Source: an uncultured Bacteroidales bacterium (lineage in GTDB: Bacteria > Bacteroidota > Bacteroidia > Bacteroidales > Bacteroidaceae). From it: a stretch of DNA of 64,000 nucleotides. Below, one piece after another: positions 35,788 through 45,347 of this stretch (position 1 is the stretch's first letter; every line of letters starts with the position of its first letter). The position numbers and the translations under genes were made by a program. The notes under the pieces are model-generated. The model did not search any database and had not been told where the DNA came from. It saw only the letters and a list, made by a program, of their open reading frames with translations. Location of the stretch: contig CACZXN010000049.1 of NCBI GenBank assembly GCA_902785075.1, positions 1 through 64,000 on the forward strand, written 5' to 3'.

Positions 35788-38075
35788 ACGCCACACTCTT
35801 TGATGATACTTTCGACCAATTCTGAATTGAGTCGGTTGAAATCCTCAGCTCGCGGAATAATCATCAGACCTGACATATCGAGTGCACCTGGACTTACCAA
35901 CATTTTTTCTTCTCCCTCTGCTTCATAGCAAGACGGACGATGTTTCGTACGAGGAATGACAATCGATACCCATTCATCGTTCTCTTTCCATGTTAGGACG
36001 TTGATGCGTGGTTCAAGTTCTCCCGTGATAACAGGGAAACTATCATACACCTTACGGAATAGGATCATCATCTCGTCCATATTCTTGGCACGTAGCTCAT
36101 AGTATTTTGTCAAACAAGCATTAGGCAACTGCTCCTTAGGTCCAGCCTGAAAATGCATGTGATCGGGAGCCGAAGCGCCACAGAAAGGACCATTATAGAA
36201 TATGAACATACGGTCGAGACGATCAGCAAAGTCAAGCATATCGGAATAGTATGGTTCAATCTGCTGAGGACTATGCTTCCGTAAGACGATGGTGAAATGC
36301 TGTTTAAGAATCGGGAACGGATTGACGAGCAACTGAAAACGATCGTTCAAAGCGAGACCATGCTGCACAGACGGACGATTGATGTCGCAGAGGAAGCATG
36401 CACGATGGCGGATGGTATCCTTGTCAATCTTAGCTCCCGTCGAAACAATACGCCCAGGATTATGCTGCACGGTATAGGTCTTGCCTCCGAAGGCAAATGA
36501 TTTGGTTTGTACATTCAAGTTGCGATAGCGCTCACCTACTTCGGGCCAATCAATCAGTTGGGCTTGGAAAAACGCATCGGCATCCTGCTGAGTTGCCCTA
36601 CCCTTCCAATATTGGTTCAACTTCTGTCGAGTAGTGATTTCCAACGTACGCAACATATCCTTATAGTAATTGTTTTGATTCACCTTTTCAGGTGAAAGGG
36701 CGGCATCTGAGTTTCCTTCCCAGCGACGACAAAGATATACAACTTCGAATATCCTACCTATTTTATATTTACGCGAGAAGGCAAGCCCCAAAGCATAATC
36801 CTCACCATAACTGGTATTTGGCACACCTATCTGTCGCAGCAAAGGTGTATAGAATGCTCTTGGAGCACCCAATCCGTTGATACGCAACGCATTGTTACGT
36901 CCATTCTCATCTGTCCATTCCTTATGGTCTATCGTGCCTGGCGGAAGAGTTCGCAAGTTAAAGTCACACATTCGATACGAACCAATCACCATTGCACAGC
37001 GTTCGTTGTAGAACTTATCGACGATCATCTGCAGGGTCGACTCACGCGAATACAGGTCATCAGAATCCAACTGAATAGCAAAACGACCGCATCGTGGGTC
37101 CTGAATAGCCCTATTCCAGCATCCGCCTATTCCCAAGTCCTCACGATCGGGAACGATATGTATCACACGCGGGTCGTAGTTCGCCAAACGATTCACTATC
37201 TGTGTTGTTCCGTCTGTCGAATGGTTGTCTACCACGATGATGTTATAGTTGAAGGTTGTCTTTTGCGACATCGCTGACATGATAGCATCCTCCACCGTGC
37301 GTTCCCTGTTTTTCACTGGTATGATCACAGATGCTTCAACGGGGAAGGAACCTCCATCTAAAGCAAGGTCTGTCACATCCTCAGCAGAAATATAGGCATC
37401 TATCTGCTTCAAATGATCCGTACACACTTGCTCCATCTCTATCTGAACCTCACGATTTCGAGGGTCAACATAGTCGAACTGCTTATCACCGCTCTTTCTC
37501 AAATCCGTCTCGTCCTCCGTATAAAGATACTCGTTGATATAGAAAACAGGCTCCGTCTGGCGACTCACAAACAGCGTCAGTTCGTACATCCCAGCAGCCT
37601 TCCATTGCATATCGCGGTATTGATCAGCACAAGCCTTGAGCAACGATGTTTTCACGAATCGTAGCGAGCCAAAGTCGAAGTCGTTGCGAACACTACCTTT
37701 CTGATAAGGAATCACTTGTGCCTTTGTCAACACACCCTCCTTCATTGCATAGTGATCGCTGTACAACATACCAGCATCCACACTCTCGGCAATCGTCAAC
37801 ACGCGGTCAATCGCACCATACCCTACCTTAATCGGCAAGAACTTACCATACACAGCCACATAATCCGACTTAGCTACCAAGGCCATCTGACGCAAAGTAG
37901 CAGAACTCTCCAAGGTGTCAATAAACAACACGCTGCAACCTTCTATCTGAGGCAGGGTGGCATCATGAGCAAGTAAGAAAATGTGATTCACTTTGTCCGA
38001 AGCCTTAAACTGCTCAACATTCTGCTTCACAGTCTCGACATCGCTATATGGAATAAAACAATCAATCGTCTTCAT
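35784..38075 (-). CDS. GT2 glycosyltransferase fused to DUF4922 (HIT/GalT-like) domain
   Basis: 763 residues. Residues ~1-245 form an incomplete GT-A-like domain ([16 protein letters not shown]). Residues ~250-490 are a clear GT2 domain: [28 protein letters not shown], and the DXD-like LDSDD. Residues ~560-760 are DUF4922, with RHRACFLC (paired Cys), [15 protein letters not shown] and the His-triad-like PDHMHFQAG, as in HIT/GDP-galactose phosphorylase relatives that cleave or transfer nucleotidyl groups. A fused sugar-transfer and nucleotidyl-transfer protein suggests activation and use of a sugar phosphate in one polypeptide. First gene of the operon with SpoIID-like and AmpG-like genes (13-bp or ATGA overlap). 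Exact substrates are unknown. Confidence 0.82.
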   Translation of the reverse strand: MKTIDCFIPYSDVETVKQNVEQFKASDKVNHIFLLAHDATLPQIEGCSVLFIDTLESSATLRQMALVAKSDYVAVYGKFLPIKVGYGAIDRVLTIAESVDAGMLYSDHYAMKEGVLTKAQVIPYQKGSVRNDFDFGSLRFVKTSLLKACADQYRDMQWKAAGMYELTLFVSRQTEPVFYINEYLYTEDETDLRKSGDKQFDYVDPRNREVQIEMEQVCTDHLKQIDAYISAEDVTDLALDGGSFPVEASVIIPVKNRERTVEDAIMSAMSQKTTFNYNIIVVDNHSTDGTTQIVNRLANYDPRVIHIVPDREDLGIGGCWNRAIQDPRCGRFAIQLDSDDLYSRESTLQMIVDKFYNERCAMVIGSYRMCDFNLRTLPPGTIDHKEWTDENGRNNALRINGLGAPRAFYTPLLRQIGVPNTSYGEDYALGLAFSRKYKIGRIFEVVYLCRRWEGNSDAALSPEKVNQNNYYKDMLRTLEITTRQKLNQYWKGRATQQDADAFFQAQLIDWPEVGERYRNLNVQTKSFAFGGKTYTVQHNPGRIVSTGAKIDKDTIRHRACFLCDINRPSVQHGLALNDRFQLLVNPFPILKQHFTIVLRKHSPQQIEPYYSDMLDFADRLDRMFIFYNGPFCGASAPDHMHFQAGPKEQLPNACLTKYYELRAKNMDEMMILFRKVYDSFPVITGELEPRINVLTWKENDEWVSIVIPRTKHRPSCYEAEGEEKMLVSPGALDMSGLMIIPRAEDFNRLNSELVESIIKECGV

Positions 38076-38201
38076 CCGTTAAATGATTAAATCGTAATGC
38101 AAAGGTAATAATAATTTACCATTTAACAATTTGCTTTTTACTTTTTTCTTCTTTTTTTCATTTTTAAGCATCTAAACCATCAACAATTAAACTTTTTTTC
38201 T

Positions 38202-38209
38202 TATCTTTG
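38202..38209 (+). promoter_or_regulatory. Bacteroidetes -7 element with ~100-nt leader
   Basis: TATCTTTG lies 106 bp before the ATG at 38316, giving a leader of about 100 nt. The leader has a short GC patch (gacccgccagcag) and a hairpin TTTTTTC/GAAAAAA just before the gene. Confidence 0.65.
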
Positions 38210-38315
38210 CAACGGTTTTTTATTAATAGAAGTTTTTTTAGGTTTTTAGACCCGCCAGCAGTTACATGTTTTTTCAAGAGAAAAAAATGCACACTCAGGC
38301 ACAAACTATTTTATT

Positions 38316-38879
38316 ATGAACTTATATATTCGATATTTTGAACAAGATGCATTAGCAACCACAATGGACGAGGTTGTCGCATTTCTTGAAACCATCAAAG
38401 ACCTGAAGCTGACAGGCGATGTAATCAACCGCGTCAACAGTTTCTACACGTCCAACAACCAGTATCCCTACCGACTCAAGGTAGGCTATTCCAACTACAT
38501 TCTCTTCCTGAAGACAGAAGCAAATACACTTGCAGAATTCAAGGAAATGGAACGACTACGCAACGAACAGAAAGCATCCGGAACTTATGTTCCAGAAAAG
38601 AAGAAATCTGTGCTCGAACTCATGGCAGAGGAAAATCCAGGATGGTATGAAGGCATCCTCATATTCAAGCGAGTGGTACCCATCAAAGACACTAATAAGT
38701 TCCAATACATGGACACTCGTTTCCATGCGAAACTTAAGGCACAAAGCGCACTTGACTGCTACGAGCGCATCGTCAATCACCTGCGCAACCGTCAAGATGT
38801 TGACCCACGTAGCCAATACCCATCAGCCAAAAGTTCTAACTTCGAATACACCTTCCTAGGTGATAGTCCCAACTCTTGA
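38316..38879 (+). CDS. Conserved hypothetical protein
   Basis: 187 residues, cytosolic, no signal or membrane segment. It begins MNLYIRYFEQDAL and has a mixed alpha/beta composition: a helix with TMDEVVAFLETIKDL, strands around YPYRLKVGYSNYILFLKTEA, and GWYEGILIFKRVVPI. The C-terminal ~25 residues are Ser/Asn-rich. No known catalytic motif was recognised. It has its own promoter with a long leader and a good terminator, so it is a single-gene unit. It looks like a Bacteroidales-conserved protein; the function is unknown. Confidence 0.75.
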   Translation: MNLYIRYFEQDALATTMDEVVAFLETIKDLKLTGDVINRVNSFYTSNNQYPYRLKVGYSNYILFLKTEANTLAEFKEMERLRNEQKASGTYVPEKKKSVLELMAEENPGWYEGILIFKRVVPIKDTNKFQYMDTRFHAKLKAQSALDCYERIVNHLRNRQDVDPRSQYPSAKSSNFEYTFLGDSPNS

Positions 38880-38914
38880 TCATTTATACTAGCAATCTAC
38901 TGAAACAATATTAA

Positions 38915-38938
38915 AAAGGCGGCCAATTGGTCGCCTTT
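38915..38938. terminator. Rho-independent terminator
   Basis: AAAGGCGGCC pairs with GGTCGCCTTT around an AATT loop, with a T-rich tail. It lies between the convergent hypothetical and purT genes. Confidence 0.85.
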
Positions 38939-39006
38939 ATTAATACAAATCAACTAACTAACCAAGAGAGAATTCAGACAGGTCAACTGAGGACCTGCGT
39001 TATCTA

Positions 39007-40170
39007 TTAGATGACTTCCACCTTGGCGGCAAGTGACTTACACTTGTCACGCAACTCATCGAGTGGAGTTCCCAACTTATCGTAACATACTACGACACCC
39101 ATACGACGATTCACATGTGCAACAGGTTTTCCAAAAATACGCAGGTAAGTTCGAGGGGCTGCACAGACGTCCTCTATACCCTTATAGTCAGGATGCTCTG
39201 TCTCGATTCCTGAAAGAATAACGGCACTTGCCCCACTCTTCTCCTGTGTGATCTCAGGAATAGGCAGGCCAAGAACGGCACGACAATGCAATTCAAACTC
39301 ACTGAGGTTCTGGGTTCCTGCAAGCGTCACCATACCTGTATCATGTGGACGTGGTGAGAGTTCTGAGAAATAAACTCCATCTTGATTGCTGATGAAGAAT
39401 TCAACACCCCAAATACCAGCACCTGTAAGTGCGCCTGTCACCTTTGCAGCCATCTCTTGAGCGGCTTTCAGATGCTCGGGTTTCATTGGCATAGGTTGGA
39501 AGCTCTCACGATAGTCGCCACTCTTCTGAACATGTCCGACTGGTGCACAGAACAGGGTTTGTCCATTCTTCTGAGTAACCGTCAGCAAGGTAATCTCGTA
39601 ATCGAACTTGATGAACTGTTCTACAATCACTTCCTTGATGTCACCACGTGCACCCTTTGCTGCGAAGTCCCAAGCCTTCTGCAAGTCTGCAGGGCTGTCC
39701 ACCTTGCTCTGACCGTGTCCTGAAGAAGACATCAACGGCTTCACGATGAATGGGTAGCCAATCTCGTTTGCAGCAGCCTCGAATTCCTCATAGGTCTTCG
39801 CATATTTATAGTTGGCTGTCTGGAGTCCGAGTTCGGTATGAGCCAACTCACGGATTGCCTTACGGTTCATCGTGAAATTGACGGCACGAGCTGATGGTAC
39901 CACCTGAATGCCCATTTGTTCACATTCGTAGAGTTTTTCTGTACGGATGGCCTCAATCTCAGGAACGATGATGTCTGGCTTATGCTTCTTTACTGCTGCC
40001 ATCAAGGCATCACCGTCGAGCATAGGAAATACTTCGCACTCATCAGCAACTTGCATAGCTGGTGCATGTTCGTATGCATCGCATGCTACAACGTACTGAC
40101 CTTTTCTCTTGCAGGCGATTACAAACTCTTTACCAAGCTCGCCTGATCCCAAAAGCATGATCTTTTTCAT
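39007..40170 (-). CDS. purT: Formate-dependent phosphoribosylglycinamide formyltransferase
   Basis: 387 residues, ATP-grasp superfamily. The N-terminal Rossmann part has [11 protein letters not shown], the signature [10 protein letters not shown] follows, then [14 protein letters not shown] (phosphate-binding loop), [10 protein letters not shown], and the metal/ATP site [27 protein letters not shown]. It makes formyl-GAR from GAR, formate and ATP in purine synthesis, without folate. It lies 44 bp downstream of the DUF4301 gene on the same strand and is probably cotranscribed with it. Confidence 0.95.
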   Translation of the reverse strand: MKKIMLLGSGELGKEFVIACKRKGQYVVACDAYEHAPAMQVADECEVFPMLDGDALMAAVKKHKPDIIVPEIEAIRTEKLYECEQMGIQVVPSARAVNFTMNRKAIRELAHTELGLQTANYKYAKTYEEFEAAANEIGYPFIVKPLMSSSGHGQSKVDSPADLQKAWDFAAKGARGDIKEVIVEQFIKFDYEITLLTVTQKNGQTLFCAPVGHVQKSGDYRESFQPMPMKPEHLKAAQEMAAKVTGALTGAGIWGVEFFISNQDGVYFSELSPRPHDTGMVTLAGTQNLSEFELHCRAVLGLPIPEITQEKSGASAVILSGIETEHPDYKGIEDVCAAPRTYLRIFGKPVAHVNRRMGVVVCYDKLGTPLDELRDKCKSLAAKVEVI

Positions 40171-40214
40171 TTTGGAGAATAATAGGTTTTTATGTTTAAA
40201 AAATCTTTAACTTT

Positions 40215-41735
40215 CTACTGATGCTGCTCTCTGAGCAAATCGTTGACGGTCTTTACCGGGTTGAAGGTCTCAAGCGGCACCTCAACGAATACTGTATTCC
40301 AGTCGCTCATAGCACCATTCCACAATCCTGGCAACTCAAGGGCTTTGAGTTCTTTACCATTCTTGCTCTTCGAAGAGATGAATCCTGTCTGCTGATCGAC
40401 GTATTTGGTCAAATCGAAGTGATTGCCCTGATAGTCCTTCACAGCACATACAAGATCTACTGGATTGAAGTGAGTTCCACTCTTGAACATCTTGACATAC
40501 TCTTCGTTATTGGTGTCGATTTGTGAACTTTCAAGAATCTGCAATGAGATGGTTCCATCTTGATTGTATGCGAGGAACGGGCCTCCACCTGGTTCGCCTA
40601 CATTCTTCACCATTCCACAGACACGCATTGGGCGATTGAGTTTGCTACGCAGATATATAGCCATCTCTGTATCCTCAAGGTTCTTGAGGTTCGGATTTCG
40701 GCAGCACAATTCGTCACGCATGAAGCGAACCATCTTCTCTAAGTCCTCATGGGTATATTTACCCGTATCGAGCAGACGGATGTAATCGAAAGCGCGCTTT
40801 TGCAAAGACACGAGAACACCAGCTATGACTTTCTTAAAGCGCACCGTTGGGTCTTTCAAGCGGTCAGGTACCACATTATCTATATTCTTAATAAAGATAA
40901 CATCTGCATCGATGTCGTTCAGGTTCTCAATCAGCGCTCCATGACCACCTGGACGGAACAGAATCGAACCATCTTCGTTACGGAACGGTTCATTATCAAT
41001 CGTAGCAGCTACAGTATCTGTGCTTGATTTCTGCTCAGAGAAGCTGATGTTGTATGTCACACCAAACTTAGCTTCATACTCACCTTTCTTCGATGCAACC
41101 AGTGTTTCAAATAGCGGACGATGCTCTGGGCTTACGGTGAAATGCACATTCACCTTACCGTCCTTACCTGCTGCATAGAGTGCACCTTCGACCAGATGTT
41201 CCTCAAGAGGAGTACGAACGCTATCCTCGTACGAATGGAACTGCAATAGGCCCTTTGGCAGTTTTCCATAACTCAGTCCTTCCTCATTCAGCAGACATGC
41301 TACAACAGCTTTATAGTCGCCATCTGCTATCAGGTCTTCTACCGTCTTACCTTCATTGACAACACACGAATCGTTCAACGCATCATAGAATGCAAAGCAT
41401 GATATATGTGCAAAGAAAATCTTCATGAAGTCATTATCGGGCACATCAGAATCTCCATCAAGGAACTCAAACAAGTTCTTAAACATACGCGAAGCAGCAC
41501 CTGATGCAGGTACGAACTTCTGTACGGTATGACTACCTTTCAAGTATTCATCCCACGCATTGAGGTACTCTTGTTGCTGACTTTCGTCTGCAACCGTGAT
41601 ACCACTACCTGGAGCTGCGGCTCCTGCCAGTTTCAGAAACGGGAAACCAGTCTTGAATTGTCCGAGCTGTCTGTTGAACTGTTCCTCGGATATACCTTTC
41701 GACTGAAGGAACTCCTTATCTTTTTGTGTAAGCAT
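40215..41735 (-). CDS. DUF4301 protein (nucleotidyltransferase-fold-like)
   Basis: 506 residues from the ATG at 41735; a TTG eight codons earlier is possible. The N-terminal part has FVPASGAASRMFKNLFEF, then LFRPGGHGALIENLNDIDADVIFIKNIDNV, which resembles the sugar-binding part of UDP-sugar pyrophosphorylases. DUF4301 is a Bacteroidetes family without a demonstrated activity. A nucleotidyltransferase-like role is inferred only from these two motifs. A TAACTTTG promoter lies 36 bp upstream. Upstream partner of purT. Confidence 0.82.
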   Translation of the reverse strand: MLTQKDKEFLQSKGISEEQFNRQLGQFKTGFPFLKLAGAAAPGSGITVADESQQQEYLNAWDEYLKGSHTVQKFVPASGAASRMFKNLFEFLDGDSDVPDNDFMKIFFAHISCFAFYDALNDSCVVNEGKTVEDLIADGDYKAVVACLLNEEGLSYGKLPKGLLQFHSYEDSVRTPLEEHLVEGALYAAGKDGKVNVHFTVSPEHRPLFETLVASKKGEYEAKFGVTYNISFSEQKSSTDTVAATIDNEPFRNEDGSILFRPGGHGALIENLNDIDADVIFIKNIDNVVPDRLKDPTVRFKKVIAGVLVSLQKRAFDYIRLLDTGKYTHEDLEKMVRFMRDELCCRNPNLKNLEDTEMAIYLRSKLNRPMRVCGMVKNVGEPGGGPFLAYNQDGTISLQILESSQIDTNNEEYVKMFKSGTHFNPVDLVCAVKDYQGNHFDLTKYVDQQTGFISSKSKNGKELKALELPGLWNGAMSDWNTVFVEVPLETFNPVKTVNDLLREQHQ

Positions 41736-41770
41736 ATAGTAATTTTTTTTGGTTTGCAAGAATTCTTCGA

Positions 41771-41778
41771 CAAAGTTA
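41771..41778 (-). promoter_or_regulatory. Bacteroidetes -7 element, DUF4301-purT operon
   Basis: TAACTTTG on the minus strand, 36 bp ahead of the ATG. Confidence 0.65.
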
Positions 41779-41841
41779 GTAATTTTTTGCTAGAGTCGTA
41801 CTAAAAATTGCTAAAAAAGATGCAGATTCAATTATTATCAT

Positions 41842-41849
41842 TAAATTTG
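41842..41849 (+). promoter_or_regulatory. Bacteroidetes -7 element, relA/spoT-like gene
   Basis: TAAATTTG, 27 bp upstream of the ATG at 41876. A strong Shine-Dalgarno-like aaaggaggg (41863-41870 area) follows, which is unusual in this phylum and fixes the start at 41876. Confidence 0.7.
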
Positions 41850-41875
41850 CACTTAATTTGCAAAGGAGGGTAACC

Positions 41876-44086
41876 ATGAATGCGCAAACAGAACAAATAA
41901 TCGAGACCTTGCAAAAAGTTGAAAGTCTTACTGCCGAGATTATCAACAAAGACGAGCAAGCCAACATACGAAGACTGATTCTTGACAAAAGCAAGGAAAT
42001 CCGTCAACAAACTGAGATTGAACGTGTATTTGGTCTCAATCCTGTGTTGTTTGACCTACAGACAACCCTTATTACTATAGAAGAAATAGGTGTCAGTCGG
42101 GCAATCATCATCAGCACCATGATTCACGAGTATGTACACATGGGGTTGATTTCGGAGAACGAAATCAACACAATGTTTGGTGAGGAAGTCTCGAAAATCA
42201 TTCATGGATTGCTAAAAGTAAACGACCTCTATGCAAAAAGCACAAGTGTTGACACAGAAAACTATCGTGACCTGATGCTTTCGTTCGCAGAAGACATGAG
42301 GGTGATTTTCATTATCATTGCCGATCGTGTGAACCTGATGCGTCAAATCAAAGAGCTTGGCAGCGACGAAGCTCGTAGGAGAGTGGCCAAAGAAGCTAGT
42401 TTCCTTTATGCCCCACTCGCTCATAAACTGGGTCTTTACCTGATAAAGTCAGAACTCGAGGATTTATCGTTAAAATACTTGGAGACAGAGACTTTCTACA
42501 TGATTAAGGAGAAACTCAACGCCACCAAGAAAGCACGCGATGAGTATATACAGAAGTTCATCACTCCTATCGAAGAAAAACTCACAGCTGCAAACCTGAA
42601 ATTCCACATCAAGGGACGCACAAAGAGCATCCATTCCATCTGGCAAAAGATGCAGAAACAGAAATGCCAGTTTGAAGGCATCTACGACCTTTTCGCTATC
42701 CGTATCATCCTCGACTCTCAACCTGAGAAGGAAAAGCAAGATTGCTGGCAGGTGTACAGCATTGTGACAGACATGTATCGCCCCAACCCGAAACGTCTTC
42801 GCGATTGGCTCAGTGTGCCGAAAAGCAATGGATATGAGAGCCTGCACACCACTGTGATGGGTCCTGAAGGCAAATGGGTGGAGATACAAATCAGAACTGA
42901 GCGGATGGACGATATTGCCGAACACGGTTTGGCAGCCCATTGGAGGTACAAAGGTGTAAAGGATAGTGGTGCAAAGTTGGAAGATTTGCTGAAAGACATC
43001 CGTAATGCTTTGGAAACACAAGGGACGTCAGATGAGCAGATTGTCGACCAGTTCAAAGTCGACCTTTACAGCGATGAAGTCTTTGTCTTCACACCTAAAG
43101 GCGACCTCTTCAAACTTCCAAAGGGCGCTACCCTACTCGACTTTGCCTTCCAAATTCATACCAACATCGGCTCGCATTGTAGCGGAGGATTGGTGAACGG
43201 AAAGAATGTGCCTGTACGCACAAAACTCAAAACAGGCGATCAGGTAGAGATTCTGACCAACCCAAACCAATTGCCCAAACGCGATTGGCTCAACTACGCC
43301 ATCACGTCGAAAGCACGTAGCAAGATACGCCAGAGCATCAACGAGCAGGAATTGAAGACTGCCACATACGCAAAAGAAACGCTCGAGCGCAAGTTCAAGA
43401 ACCGAAAACTCGAAATTGTTGAGCCGACTCTGATGAAAACCATCAAGCGATTGGGATTCAAGCATGTGATGGAGTTCTACAAAGCTTTGACTGAAGAGGT
43501 GCTGGGTGTGGATCGTGTGATTGACGCCTATATTGAGGAACAGAAACGCGAGAACAACGAACTTCCACTTGCGGAAACCATCAGCGCATCAACTTTCAAA
43601 CTCGATGAAGGAAACCCTGAGCTGACAGGCAAATCAGGGAAGGATGTACTCCTTATTGGTAATCATATAAAAGGAGTGGAATATAACCTGGCAAAATGCT
43701 GTAACCCTATTTATGGAGACGATATCATAGGATTCGTAACCATCAGTCGAGGCATCACAATCCATCGGAAAAACTGCCCAAACTGCCGCAGATTGCTCGA
43801 GCAAATGTCGTATAGAGCCATCGAAGTGAACTGGGCAGAACAAAGTAGCGGAATGTTTGCAATTACCCTGCACATCATCGGAAATGACGACGTGGGTATT
43901 GTCAGCTACATCACCAGCATCATCGCAAAAGAGAAGAACATTCTGCTTCGCAGCATCGACATCAAGTCGTCTGAAGACGGACTCTTCGCAGGCAACCTCA
44001 CCATCATGATCGACGACAACAAACGCCTCAACCAACTCATAAAAAAGATACAAGGAGTAAAGGGTGTGAAAAATGTAACAAGATGA
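41876..44086 (+). CDS. RelA/SpoT-family (p)ppGpp synthetase, hydrolase site degenerate
   Basis: 736 residues from 41876. In order: HD-like domain (~45-195), synthetase domain (~240-350: KGRTKSIHSIWQKM, GIYDLFAIRII, WLSVPKSNGYESLHT, EIQIRTERMDDIAEHG), TGS domain (~385-445: VFVFTPKGDLFKLPKGAT) and C-terminal ACT (~660-735). In the HD domain the usual first His is Asn (FGLNPV), the HD pair is His-Glu (STMIHEYVHMG) and ADRLHNMR reads ADRVNLMR, so hydrolysis is probably lost. The synthetase carries an RxRD-type stretch (KRLRDWL). It therefore likely makes the alarmone, with breakdown by another protein. Confidence 0.9.
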   Translation: MNAQTEQIIETLQKVESLTAEIINKDEQANIRRLILDKSKEIRQQTEIERVFGLNPVLFDLQTTLITIEEIGVSRAIIISTMIHEYVHMGLISENEINTMFGEEVSKIIHGLLKVNDLYAKSTSVDTENYRDLMLSFAEDMRVIFIIIADRVNLMRQIKELGSDEARRRVAKEASFLYAPLAHKLGLYLIKSELEDLSLKYLETETFYMIKEKLNATKKARDEYIQKFITPIEEKLTAANLKFHIKGRTKSIHSIWQKMQKQKCQFEGIYDLFAIRIILDSQPEKEKQDCWQVYSIVTDMYRPNPKRLRDWLSVPKSNGYESLHTTVMGPEGKWVEIQIRTERMDDIAEHGLAAHWRYKGVKDSGAKLEDLLKDIRNALETQGTSDEQIVDQFKVDLYSDEVFVFTPKGDLFKLPKGATLLDFAFQIHTNIGSHCSGGLVNGKNVPVRTKLKTGDQVEILTNPNQLPKRDWLNYAITSKARSKIRQSINEQELKTATYAKETLERKFKNRKLEIVEPTLMKTIKRLGFKHVMEFYKALTEEVLGVDRVIDAYIEEQKRENNELPLAETISASTFKLDEGNPELTGKSGKDVLLIGNHIKGVEYNLAKCCNPIYGDDIIGFVTISRGITIHRKNCPNCRRLLEQMSYRAIEVNWAEQSSGMFAITLHIIGNDDVGIVSYITSIIAKEKNILLRSIDIKSSEDGLFAGNLTIMIDDNKRLNQLIKKIQGVKGVKNVTR

Positions 44087-44177
44087 GAGGTGAAGGGTTA
44101 GAGGTTAAGGGTTAAGGGTTAAGGGTTAGAGGTTAAAGGTTAAAGGTTAAAGGTTAGAGGTTAAAGGTTAAGGGTTA
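44087..44177 (+). repeat. 7-bp tandem repeat, ~13 units
   Basis: Telomere-like heptamers of the types gggttaa, aggttaa and gggttag fill 91 bp exactly between the relA/spoT-like stop codon and the rlmH start region. Confidence 0.95.
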
Positions 44178-44186
44178 TTGATTGAT

Positions 44187-44660
44187 ATGAAGATAAATTT
44201 GATATTGGTTGGAAAAACCAACAGCAACACCTTTCAGGGCATCATCGATGACTATAGCGAGCGGATAAAACACTATACTCCGTTCGAAGTGACTGTCATA
44301 CCCGAACTGAAAAACACCAAATCGCTATCACAAGAGCAGCAGAAAAAGATGGAAGGCGATCTTATCCTGAAGCTGCTGCAAGACAGCGACTATGTTGTCC
44401 TGCTCGATGAACACGGGAAGGAACTCAGAAGCATTGAGTTTGCGACTTGGATGAGCAAAAAGCAGCAATCAGTAAGCCGACGACTCGTTTTCATCATCGG
44501 AGGGCCATACGGATTCTCCCCAGACATCTACGGAAGAGCAAACGAAAAACTCTCGCTTTCGAAAATGACCTTCTCGCACCAGATGGTACGCATGATTTTC
44601 GTTGAGCAACTCTATCGAGCATTCACCATCATCAAAGGAGAACAATATCATCACGAATGA
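44187..44660 (+). CDS. rlmH: 23S rRNA (pseudouridine1915-N3)-methyltransferase
   Basis: 157 residues from the ATG at 44187. SPOUT-class methyltransferase: the C-terminal half has VVLLDEHGKELRSIEFA, the SAM-binding knot RLVFIIGGPYGFSPDIY and the family end LSLSKMTFSHQMVRMIFVEQLYRAFTIIKGEQYHHE. It methylates the pseudouridine at position 1915 in helix 69 of 23S rRNA. Upstream is the 7-bp repeat array, which may separate it from relA. Confidence 0.95.
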   Translation: MKINLILVGKTNSNTFQGIIDDYSERIKHYTPFEVTVIPELKNTKSLSQEQQKKMEGDLILKLLQDSDYVVLLDEHGKELRSIEFATWMSKKQQSVSRRLVFIIGGPYGFSPDIYGRANEKLSLSKMTFSHQMVRMIFVEQLYRAFTIIKGEQYHHE

Positions 44661-44815
44661 TAATTATAATTGGCAGCCGCTAGGGTGCGAGTAAAAACCA
44701 TTAATCATTAATCTTTGAAATAATTGTTTCACCATTTAACTTAAATATTCACAAAGACATTTAGTCTTATCAATATTATTCACTACTTTTCGGCATCAAA
44801 ATTCAAGCGAGTTTT

Positions 44816-44861
44816 TTTGCAGCCCCTAGGGGTAACAAAAATTCCCCTTAAGGGAAACAAA
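44816..44861 (+). repeat. 46-bp dispersed repeat, copy 2
   Basis: Matches 6752-6797 with one noticed difference (aaggg for agggg in the second mini-palindrome). Confidence 0.9.
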
Positions 44862-44870
44862 AAAGGGCAG

Positions 44871-44985
44871 ACCCACCCCCTTGCCCCTCCCTTCTCTCTC
44901 CCCTTGGGGGGAGTGCGAAGGGGGAGAAATCCGTTCTTGTCCCCCCTCAGTCCCCCAACGGGGGAAGACGGGGGGGGTAGTCACC
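44871..44985. repeat. C/G-run dispersed repeat
   Basis: ccccttgcccctccc ... ggggagtgcgaaggggga, then cccaacgggggaagacggggg and gtagtcacct. The same building blocks flank genes at the start of the window. Confidence 0.7.
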
Positions 44986-45226
44986 TGTCGTCCGGAAGGC
45001 AGTAAGAATCGAAAACCGAAAAACAAGGTACGAAAATCGGAAGTTAAATGGGGAAATAGTAAATTGTCAAATAGTAAATAGAATTACTCCCTCCTCCACC
45101 ACAAGCGGTACCGTCAACCATAGTGCAAACACCTATTACGAAGTGAAGAATCGGTATTCAACTGAAAAATAATAACTCCTTTCTCATTTTTTTATCATTC
45201 CGAACACTTATTTCCCAACTTTTTCG

Positions 45227-45234
45227 TACCTTTG
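45227..45234 (+). promoter_or_regulatory. Bacteroidetes -7 element, tRNA-Ser
   Basis: TACCTTTG, 14 bp before the mature tRNA 5' end. Confidence 0.7.
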
Positions 45235-45248
45235 CACCCGAAAAACAA

Positions 45249-45336
45249 GGAGAGATGCTCGAGTGGCTGAAGAGGCACGCCTGGAAAGCGTGTATACGTC
45301 AAAAGCGTATCCGGGGTTCGAATCCCCGTCTCTCCG
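45249..45336 (+). tRNA. tRNA-Ser (GGA anticodon)
   Basis: An 88-nt class II tRNA. The acceptor stem is GGAGAGA/TCTCTCC with discriminator G, the anticodon stem-loop is cacgc-ctGGAaa-gcgtg, the long variable arm is typical of Ser, and the T-arm is CGGGG-ttcgaat-CCCCG. The CCA end is not encoded. A 17-bp copy of its 3' end follows at 45371. Confidence 0.95.
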
Positions 45337-45347
45337 CAAGGAATTAG

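Larger units (their letters stand above)
44661..45226. other. Intergenic region with dispersed repeats
   Basis: No gene is seen. It contains copy 2 of the 46-bp element (44816-44861) and a block of C/G-run repeats with gtagtcacct (about 44871-44985) related to those at 0.35-0.8 kb and 32.5 kb. The rest is AT-rich DNA. Confidence 0.75.
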
